DNA from: Minisyncoccota bacterium
Lineage (GTDB): Bacteria; Patescibacteriota; Minisyncoccia; Minisyncoccales; Minisyncoccaceae
Assembly: GCA_028703995.1 (NCBI GenBank)
Contig: JAQVLU010000011.1
Location: forward strand, 1 to 12,298
Direction of reading: 5' to 3'
DNA: 12,298 nt
Shown here: one piece after another, positions 7,036-12,298 of the stretch
Position numbering within the stretch: the stretch's first letter is position 1
Layout of the letters: the number at the start of each line of letters is the position of its first letter
The notes under the pieces: model-generated
Seen by the model: only the letters and a program-made list of their open reading frames with translations
What the model was told of the DNA's origin: nothing
Database searches by the model: none
Position numbers and translations under genes: made by a program

Positions 7036-8219
7036 AAGCGGTAATACTAGCATCTGGTAATGGAATAAGGTTTTTGCCGTTATCAAAAACCACTCCAAAA
7101 CCACTGACAAAAATACTTGAAAAATCTATTTTAGAGCACAACCTTGAAAACTTAAAAGGAATAGTTGATGAAGTTTTTATTGTTATTGGATATTTAGGAG
7201 ATAAAATAAAAGAAAAACTTGGCGAAGAATATCAAGGAATAAAAATAAGATATGTTTTTGATGAAGAAATTGTTGGTACTGGGAACTCAGCTAAAATAGC
7301 TTCTTTAGAAATTAATGAAGATAAAATTATTATCATGAATGGGGACGATCTTTATCATAAAAAAGATATTCAAAAATTAGTCGAAAAATGTCCAGCCATT
7401 GCGGTAAAAAAAGTTTCTAATCCTAGCAGTTTTGGAATCGTTTCTATCTCTGAAAACAAAGTTATTGGAATAGAAGAAAAACCACAAAATCCAAAAAGTG
7501 ATTTAGCTAATATTGGACTATATTGTTTTCCAAAGTCTATTTTTGAAGAAGAAATTTTTAAATCAGAAAGAGGAGAGTATGAAATTACAGATTATGTTAA
7601 AAAATTAATTAATTTAAATAATCTTAATTTTGTGGAAGCTGAATTTTGGATTCCTGCTTCTTATCCTTGGGACTTGTTCAACATGACAGAAGTTCTTTTC
7701 AAAGATTTTAAATTTAAAAAATTAGGAAAGGTTGAAAAAGGAGTTACCTTAAAAGGAGATGTTTATATAGGCAAGGGAACGATTATTAAAAGTGGAACTT
7801 ATATTGAAGGACCAGTATATATTGGTGATAATTCAAAAATAGGACCAAATGCTTATTTAAGAAAAGGAACCGTTATTTCTAATAATTGCTCTATCGGTGC
7901 TTCGGTTGAAATTAAAAATAGTTTAATTGGGGAAAATACTAATATCAATCATTTATCTTACATTGGAGATTCTATTATTGGTTCAAATGTTAATTTAGGG
8001 GCTGGATTTATAACGGCTAATTTAAGACACGATAAGGAAACTATAAAGAGTTTAGTTAAGGGAGTACTTGTCGACACAAAAAGAAATAAGTTCGGAACAA
8101 TTATTGGAGACAATGTAAGGACAGGAATTAATACAATGGTTTATCCAGGAAGAAAAATTGGAGCAAACAAAACAACACTTGTCGGAGAAGAAATAAAAGA
8201 GGATTTGCCAAGTTGCTAA
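7032..8219 (+). CDS. Sugar-1-phosphate nucleotidyltransferase / left-handed beta-helix acyltransferase, archaeal GlmU type
   Basis: Two-domain enzyme of 395 residues. Residues 1-225 are an NTP-transferase domain: MKAVILASGNGIR (1-13), PKPL (22-25), VGTGNSA (81-87), metal-binding MNGDD (102-106), FGIVSI (134-139), IGIEEKP (145-151) and YPWDLFN (211-217). Residues about 235-385 are left-handed beta-helix hexapeptide repeats (for example VYIGKGTIIKSG and VYIGDNSKIGPNAY) with GAGFITANLRHD (323-334), a motif shared with archaeal GlmU-like enzymes such as Sulfolobus ST0452. Likely role: acetylate GlcN-1-phosphate and couple it to UTP, giving UDP-GlcNAc. The signature loop is GNGIR where GxGTR is usual. 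The N-domain resembles RmlA/GlcD-type enzymes more than classical bacterial GlmU. A glucose-1-phosphate uridylyl- or thymidylyltransferase is the main alternative. It overlaps yvcK by ATGA, is weakly preceded by GGAA, and its 3' end contains the parA promoter. Confidence 0.8.
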   Translation: MKAVILASGNGIRFLPLSKTTPKPLTKILEKSILEHNLENLKGIVDEVFIVIGYLGDKIKEKLGEEYQGIKIRYVFDEEIVGTGNSAKIASLEINEDKIIIMNGDDLYHKKDIQKLVEKCPAIAVKKVSNPSSFGIVSISENKVIGIEEKPQNPKSDLANIGLYCFPKSIFEEEIFKSERGEYEITDYVKKLINLNNLNFVEAEFWIPASYPWDLFNMTEVLFKDFKFKKLGKVEKGVTLKGDVYIGKGTIIKSGTYIEGPVYIGDNSKIGPNAYLRKGTVISNNCSIGASVEIKNSLIGENTNINHLSYIGDSIIGSNVNLGAGFITANLRHDKETIKSLVKGVLVDTKRNKFGTIIGDNVRTGINTMVYPGRKIGANKTTLVGEEIKEDLPSC

Positions 8220-8234
8220 TATTAGTGATATAAT
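8205..8234 (+). promoter_or_regulatory. Extended -10 promoter for parAB, probably leaderless
   Basis: TTGCCA (8205-8210) and a perfect TATAAT (8229-8234) are 18 bases apart, and TG at 8226-8227 gives the extended -10 form TGnTATAAT. This is the best promoter match in the window. The -35 lies inside the last codons of the preceding gene. Transcription normally starts about seven bases after the -10, near 8241, while the parA ATG is at 8242, so the message would have no leader or only one to two bases. Start site is predicted, not measured. Confidence 0.75.
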
Positions 8235-8241
8235 AAAGACA

Positions 8242-9003
8242 ATGACTAAAGTAATTGCAGTAGCAAATCAAAAAGGAGGAGTTGGAAAGACTTCAATTGC
8301 GGTAAATTTACCAGTTTTTTTAACTGCTTATGGAAAGAGGGTTCTTTTAGTTGATTTTGATTCTCAGGCTAATTCAACCTTTTCTCTTGGAATTGATCCA
8401 AAAACATTAAGGAAATCTGTTTATGAAGCAATTTTAGGAGAAGTTCATCCTCAAGAAGTTATTAAAAGAACGGTTTTTTTAGGTTATGATATTTTACCAA
8501 CATCGCATGATCTAGCAGGAGCTTCTATTGATTTAGTAAATATGAAAGATAGAGAGTTTAGATTAAAGAAAGTTATTGATTCAGTAAAAGATAATTATGA
8601 TTTAGTTTTTATTGATTGTCCTCCGTCTTTAGGGCTTCCAACGCTTAACGCATTAGTAGCTGCAGATGATGTTTTAATCCCAGTACAGGCTGAATATTTA
8701 TCAATTGAAGGGTTGGGACAATTAACATCAAACATTAAATTAATTAATGAAAATTTAGATAGAAATATTAATATTTTAGGGGCTGTTTTAACAATGTATT
8801 CAAGAAGAAGCAGGGTTAGCAGAGACGTCGAAAAAGACTTAAGAAGAAATTTTAAAAGTTATGTTTTTGACGCTATTATTCCAAGAGCAAGTGCTCTTGC
8901 AGAATCTCCTAAATATGGAAGAACAGTTTTAAGGCATGCTCCAAACTCAAAAGCCGTTAATGCTTTTAGAGAGCTTGCAGAAGAATTTATTAAAAAAATA
9001 TGA
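8242..9003 (+). CDS. parA: Chromosome-partitioning ATPase ParA (Soj-type)
   Basis: Deviant Walker-type ATPase that binds DNA non-specifically in its ATP form and moves ParB-bound origins. Motifs: NQKGGVGKTS (9-18) with signature Lys11 and P-loop Lys16; Walker A' VLLVDFDSQANST (34-46); Walker B VFIDCPPSLG (122-131) with Asp125; VQAEYLSIEGL (148-158). The 253-residue length and absence of an N-terminal helix-turn-helix mark it as the chromosomal type (small ParA) rather than the large P1-plasmid type. The NL..L segment after the P-loop reads NLPVFL, and DFDSQ replaces the more usual DLDPQ; both changes are outside the catalytic residues. No Shine-Dalgarno motif precedes the ATG, fitting leaderless initiation. 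It overlaps parB by ATGA, so the two are made together. MinD is excluded because the C-terminal amphipathic membrane helix is missing. Confidence 0.94.
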   Translation: MTKVIAVANQKGGVGKTSIAVNLPVFLTAYGKRVLLVDFDSQANSTFSLGIDPKTLRKSVYEAILGEVHPQEVIKRTVFLGYDILPTSHDLAGASIDLVNMKDREFRLKKVIDSVKDNYDLVFIDCPPSLGLPTLNALVAADDVLIPVQAEYLSIEGLGQLTSNIKLINENLDRNINILGAVLTMYSRRSRVSRDVEKDLRRNFKSYVFDAIIPRASALAESPKYGRTVLRHAPNSKAVNAFRELAEEFIKKI

Positions 9004-9839
9004 GCAGAGGTTTAGAATCTTTAATTCCAAAAAAAAATAATCAAGTCGAAGAAATAGTGCCTTCTACAAAAGAAAGCGTTTTCTGGATTGAAACAAAAAA
9101 AATAAGTCAGAATCCTTATCAGCCAAGATCTCTTTTTAAAGAAGATGAACTTAAAAGTTTGTCAGAATCTATTAAAAAGTACGGAGTACTGCAACCTCTT
9201 GTTGTGACAAAAATAGGAGAGGATAAATATGAGCTTATTGCTGGAGAAAGAAGGTTAAGAGCTTGCGAGATGGCGAGTATTGATAAAGTACCAGTGATAA
9301 TAAGGGATCCTAGTGTTTCCGAAAAACTTGAATTAGCGCTTATTGAAAACATACAAAGAAAAAATTTAAATCCAATGGAGCAAGCAGAAGCTTTTACTCG
9401 ATTAAGAGAGGAGTTTGGATTACTCGAAAGAGAAATTGCAGACATGACAGGTAAGAGCAGAGAGGGAATCGCAAACTCAGTCAGACTTTTAAACCTTACA
9501 CTTTTAGCTAAACAAGCTTTAAGGAATGAGGAAATATTTGAAGGGCATGGTAAGGTTTTATTGTCTCTTGAAAACAAAGAAGACCAAGATAGGTTTTTAA
9601 AAATAATTATTGACGAAAAATTAACAGTAAGAGCCCTGGAAGCTAGAATCAGAGACTTTAGAAATCCTAAAAAAGAAGTTACTGCTAAAGACTTAGCAAA
9701 AATAGAAGAGTTTGAAAATCAATTTAAAAAAGTTTTTAAATACGATAATGTCAAAGTAAAAAATAATGACAAGAACTACCAAGTCATTATTAATTTTAAG
9801 TCCGGAGAAGAAATGGAGGATTGGATGAAAAAATTATGA
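9000..9839 (+). CDS. parB: Chromosome-partitioning protein ParB (Spo0J-type CTPase)
   Basis: Binds parS sites, spreads as a CTP-dependent clamp and stimulates ParA ATP hydrolysis. It begins MSRGLESLIPKK, the usual ParA-activating N-terminal peptide, which fixes the start. Residues 32-120 are the ParB/Srx fold: NPYQPR (38-43), GVLQPLVV (62-69), the CTP-binding GERRLRACE (82-90) and ENIQRKNLNPMEQAEAF (116-132). The central helix-turn-helix follows (about 133-165; EIADMTGKSREGIANSVRLL), then helices to about 220. The last 50 residues form a short dimerisation domain (YQVIINFKSGEEMEDWM). The 279-residue length is normal. Start overlaps parA by ATGA; the 3' end overlaps the convergent topA by six bases. 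I saw no parS-like CACGTG-centred palindrome in the window, so its sites must be elsewhere or differ in sequence. Confidence 0.94.
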   Translation: MSRGLESLIPKKNNQVEEIVPSTKESVFWIETKKISQNPYQPRSLFKEDELKSLSESIKKYGVLQPLVVTKIGEDKYELIAGERRLRACEMASIDKVPVIIRDPSVSEKLELALIENIQRKNLNPMEQAEAFTRLREEFGLLEREIADMTGKSREGIANSVRLLNLTLLAKQALRNEEIFEGHGKVLLSLENKEDQDRFLKIIIDEKLTVRALEARIRDFRNPKKEVTAKDLAKIEEFENQFKKVFKYDNVKVKNNDKNYQVIINFKSGEEMEDWMKKL

Positions 9840-11819
9840 GCACTCTTTATTAGAACAAATTATTTTTTTGTTTTTCTCTACAAGAAGAGAACCACATTTT
9901 TTACATTTTTCTCCTGTTGGTTTATCCCAAAGAGCAAAATCGCAATCAGGCCATTTTGAACAAGCATAGAAAAGTTTCCCTTTTTTTGTTTTCTTTTGGA
10001 TAATTTCTCCAATCTCACATTTTGGACAAACAATATTTAAATTGACATTTTTATTTTCTAAAGGTTCAGTGTGTTTGCATTCTGGATATCCTGTGCAAGC
10101 TAAAAATCTTCCAAACCTCCCCGATTTAATAGCTAAAGGTTTTTGACACTTTGGACAAAGCTTGTCCGTTATTTCTTCCTTAGGTTTTTGTTTTTCAACT
10201 TCAATATATTTTTTTTCTAGATTTTCATTAAAAGGGAAATAAAATTTTCTAACAATTTCTTTCCAGTTTTCTTTTCCAATAGAAATATCGTCTAGTTCTT
10301 TTTCCATATCAGCCGTGAACTTATAGTCAACGATATTTTTGAAATTATTCTCAAGCATTGTGTTTACACTCTTTCCTATTTCTGTTGGGTAGAATCTTTT
10401 ATCTTCATTTTTTAGAGTATAGTTTCTATCTTGAATTGTTGTAATGATGCTAGCGTAAGTTGAAGGTCTTCCGATTTCAAATTCTTCAAGTTTTTTAATA
10501 AGGTTTGCTTCAGTGTATCTGGCTTTAGGAAGAGTAAAATGTTGCTCTTTTTTTAATTCTTTTAAATCAAGAACTTCTTTTTCTAAAAGTTCTGGAAGTT
10601 CATTCTCTTCTATTTTCATTTCATATACTTTTAAAAAACCATCAAATTTTAGAGTAGATCCGTGAGCTTCAAAAGTATATTCATTGGCTTTTATGTCTAT
10701 TCTTTTTGAGTCAAAAACAGCAGGAGCCATTTGGCTAGCAATAAAACGATTGTAAATTAAACTATATAGTTTTTGTTCTTTAGCTTCAAGTTTTGTTTCT
10801 TGCATTGTTGGTCTAATTGCTTCGTGAGCTTCTTGAGCTCTTCCTTTTGTTTTAAAAACTCTTCTTTCATAATATTTTTCTCCGAATTTTTCTTTAATAA
10901 TTCCCTTAGCTTTTTCCAAAGCTTCAGTAGAAATATTTAAAGAATCAGTTCTATGATAAGTAATATATCCTTTTTCATAAAGTTTTTGAGCTAAGCTCAT
11001 TGTCATTTTAGCAGGAAGCTTTAACTTTTTATTAGCTTCTTGTTGAAGTGAGGAAGTTGTAAAAGGAGGTTGAGGGTATCTTTTTAATTCTTTCGCTTCT
11101 ATTTTATCAATTTTGTATTCGGCGGTTTTTAATTCTTTTTCTATTTCTTCTGCTTCTTTCTCATTTTTAATAAAAAGCTTGTCTATTTTTTTATCTTTAA
11201 TTTTAGAGAGAATAGATTCAAAAACAACTTTGTTTTTTGAAAAGAAAGCTGAAACAGTCCAGTATTCAGAAGGGACAAATTTTTCTATTTCTTCTTCTCT
11301 TTCACAAATTAATTTAACGGCTACAGACTGAACTCTTCCCGCAGATAAGTGCCTCGCTATTTTATTCCATAAGAAAGGGGAGAGTTTGTAGCCAACAATT
11401 CTATCTAAAACTCTTCTTGCTTGTTGAGCATCAGCCAAGGCTTCGTCTAATTGAGAAGGATTATCAATTGCTTTTTCAATAGCGGATTTAGTAATTTCAT
11501 GGAAAACAACTCTCTTGTATTCTTTTAAATCAAGAGCTTTTATTAAATGCCAAGAAATGGCCTCTCCTTCTCTATCAGGATCAGTCGCTAAGATAATTTC
11601 ATCTGCTTTAGCCACTTCTTTTTTTAAGAGGTTTAAGTTTTTCCTTGCTTTTGTTGGAATAACATATTTAGGTTCAAAATCTTTTTCAATATCAATTCCA
11701 AATTCACCTTTAGGCAAGTCTCTAATATGCCCATAAGAAGATAAAACTCTGTATTCAGAGCCTAAATATTTTTCTATTGTTCTTGCTTTTGTCGGACTTT
11801 CTACAATTACTAATTTCAT
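9834..11819 (-). CDS. topA: DNA topoisomerase I (type IA)
   Basis: Relaxes negative supercoils by cutting one strand through a 5'-phosphotyrosine. Residues 1-110 are the Toprim domain: MKLVIVESPTKARTIEKYLG with Glu7, SSYGHIRDLP, and the metal triad ATDPDREGEAISWH (Asp80, Asp82, Glu84). The core continues with SAGRVQSVAVKLICERE (159-175) and the active-site Tyr288 in GYITYHRTDS (284-293) with Arg290. AQEAHEAIRPT (328-338) and EFEIGRPSTYASII (446-459) are also hallmarks. The C-terminus has three four-cysteine zinc fingers: Cys555/558/575/581, 598/601/620/626 and 639/642/655/660. At 661 residues it is compact beside E. coli (865) but like many small-genome enzymes. The ATG overlaps the stop of pth (ATGA) with no Shine-Dalgarno motif. 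The last sense codon, TCA, pairs with the parB stop TGA, and the stop TAA lies inside parB. Confidence 0.97.
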   Translation of the reverse strand: MKLVIVESPTKARTIEKYLGSEYRVLSSYGHIRDLPKGEFGIDIEKDFEPKYVIPTKARKNLNLLKKEVAKADEIILATDPDREGEAISWHLIKALDLKEYKRVVFHEITKSAIEKAIDNPSQLDEALADAQQARRVLDRIVGYKLSPFLWNKIARHLSAGRVQSVAVKLICEREEEIEKFVPSEYWTVSAFFSKNKVVFESILSKIKDKKIDKLFIKNEKEAEEIEKELKTAEYKIDKIEAKELKRYPQPPFTTSSLQQEANKKLKLPAKMTMSLAQKLYEKGYITYHRTDSLNISTEALEKAKGIIKEKFGEKYYERRVFKTKGRAQEAHEAIRPTMQETKLEAKEQKLYSLIYNRFIASQMAPAVFDSKRIDIKANEYTFEAHGSTLKFDGFLKVYEMKIEENELPELLEKEVLDLKELKKEQHFTLPKARYTEANLIKKLEEFEIGRPSTYASIITTIQDRNYTLKNEDKRFYPTEIGKSVNTMLENNFKNIVDYKFTADMEKELDDISIGKENWKEIVRKFYFPFNENLEKKYIEVEKQKPKEEITDKLCPKCQKPLAIKSGRFGRFLACTGYPECKHTEPLENKNVNLNIVCPKCEIGEIIQKKTKKGKLFYACSKWPDCDFALWDKPTGEKCKKCGSLLVEKNKKIICSNKECS

Positions 11820-12298
11820 TTGTTTATTTTTATACCGTTTATAATAGAATCATTAAGAGAAGAGACAACATCAAAAATTGTTTCATTTATGATTTCTGTA
11901 TTTTCTTTTGAAAAAGGCTTTAAAACATAATCAATTAAATCTTCTTTTTGGTTACTATTTATTCCAATTCTAAATCTTATAAAATCTTGAGTTCCTATTT
12001 TTTCAATAATTGATTTTATTCCGTTATGTCCTTTAGAAGAAATATCTTTACTGATTTTAAATTCTCCTAATTTAAGATCGTTTTCGTCGTGAATTATCCA
12101 AAGATCTTCTTTTGGGATTTTGTAAAAATTCATTATTTCTCTTACCGCTAACCCAGATTCATTCATATATGTTTGAGGTTTAGCTAGAATAACATCATCT
12201 TTTTTAGAAATTAAAGCTTTTTCTTTTAATGAAAAATTAGGAAAAGAAAATCTTTCTTTAAAAAGATCGATTGTTTTAAAACCAACATTGTGTGGAGT
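11816..12298 (-). CDS. pth: Peptidyl-tRNA hydrolase (5' end cut by window)
   Basis: Releases peptides from prematurely dropped peptidyl-tRNA so the tRNA can be reused. The frame stays open to the right edge, so the ATG at 12166 is internal; 160 residues are visible and, by alignment with E. coli Pth, about 17 are missing. The first visible residues, TPHNVGF, carry the catalytic histidine (E. coli His20; bases 12290-12292). KPQTYMNESG holds the substrate-binding Asn (E. coli Asn68), IIHDENDL the catalytic Asp (E. coli Asp93) and KGHNGIKSI the Asn equivalent to Asn114. The Asp-to-Asn spacing of 21 residues equals that of E. coli. The loop between them is KISKDISSK where a glycine-rich KLGGGHGG-like stretch is common; length is kept but the glycines are lost. 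It overlaps topA by ATGA, so pth-topA is one operon whose promoter lies outside the window. Confidence 0.95.
   Translation of the reverse strand, partial: TPHNVGFKTIDLFKERFSFPNFSLKEKALISKKDDVILAKPQTYMNESGLAVREIMNFYKIPKEDLWIIHDENDLKLGEFKISKDISSKGHNGIKSIIEKIGTQDFIRFRIGINSNQKEDLIDYVLKPFSKENTEIINETIFDVVSSLNDSIINGIKINK

Noticed and set aside
9119..9577. 152-codon open frame on the minus strand inside parB
   Set aside because: It is antisense to the conserved ParB CTPase and helix-turn-helix region, has no family resemblance and no promoter, so it is a shadow.
8200..9900. parS site near parAB
   Set aside because: I looked for a CACGTG-centred palindrome and saw none; a diverged site cannot be excluded by eye.
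9820..9900. Bidirectional terminator between parB and topA
   Set aside because: The T-run near 9863-9875 has no GC-rich hairpin beside it and encodes Lys codons of topA.
11113..11736. Two plus-strand open frames inside topA
   Set aside because: They are antisense to topA sequence that is clearly type IA topoisomerase, and show no motif of their own.
1..12298. Recoding of UGA as glycine or tryptophan, as in some candidate phyla
   Set aside because: UGA closes six genes at positions matching family lengths, and tryptophan is read from TGG at conserved sites.

Overview
This window looks like ordinary core genome from a small, AT-rich bacterium, most likely a member of the Candidate Phyla Radiation (Patescibacteria). 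The reasons are the strong A/T codon bias, very tight packing (the longest gap between genes is 59 bases), repeated four-base ATGA overlaps, the near absence of Shine-Dalgarno motifs, and an archaeal-style sugar nucleotidyltransferase sitting beside bacterial parAB, topA and pth. The lineage call is an inference from style and was not tested. UGA ends six genes here, so the UGA-as-glycine code of Gracilibacteria and Absconditabacteria does not apply.

Layout, left to right. Positions 1-3675 (+) carry a packed run: the 3' end of leuS, then glmS (glucosamine-6-phosphate synthase), a membrane-anchored SanA/YdcF-type DUF218 protein, and an HD-domain nucleotide hydrolase of the YfbR type. A 59-base gap (3676-3734) holds a convincing sigma-70-like promoter. 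It starts a four-gene run, 3735-8219 (+), in which each gene overlaps the next by ATGA: a fused gamma-alpha subunit and the beta subunit of a 2-oxoacid:ferredoxin oxidoreductase, a YvcK/CofD-like protein, and a two-domain nucleotidyltransferase/left-handed-beta-helix enzyme of the archaeal GlmU type. A second strong promoter (8205-8234) lies over the end of that gene and drives parA-parB (8242-9839, +), probably as a leaderless or nearly leaderless transcript. From the right edge, pth (cut by the window end) and topA run on the minus strand, overlap by ATGA, and meet parB tail to tail with a six-base overlap.

How the genes fit together. GlmS and the GlmU-like enzyme can supply the first and last parts of UDP-N-acetylglucosamine synthesis; the phosphoglucosamine mutase step is not in the window. 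YvcK homologues bind UDP-sugars and affect central carbon use and cell-wall integrity, so its overlap with the GlmU-like gene is a sensible pairing. The oxidoreductase points to ferredoxin-linked, probably anaerobic, 2-oxoacid metabolism. The rest is housekeeping: leucyl-tRNA charging, peptidyl-tRNA recycling, DNA relaxation and chromosome partition.

No mobile element, CRISPR array, tRNA, rRNA or riboswitch was seen, and no stretch over 300 bases lacks a gene. I did not find a clearly new system. The points most worth a second look are the oxidoreductase-YvcK-GlmU operon, the leaderless parA promoter, the inverted repeat over the -10 of the operon promoter, and the missing Shine-Dalgarno signals.
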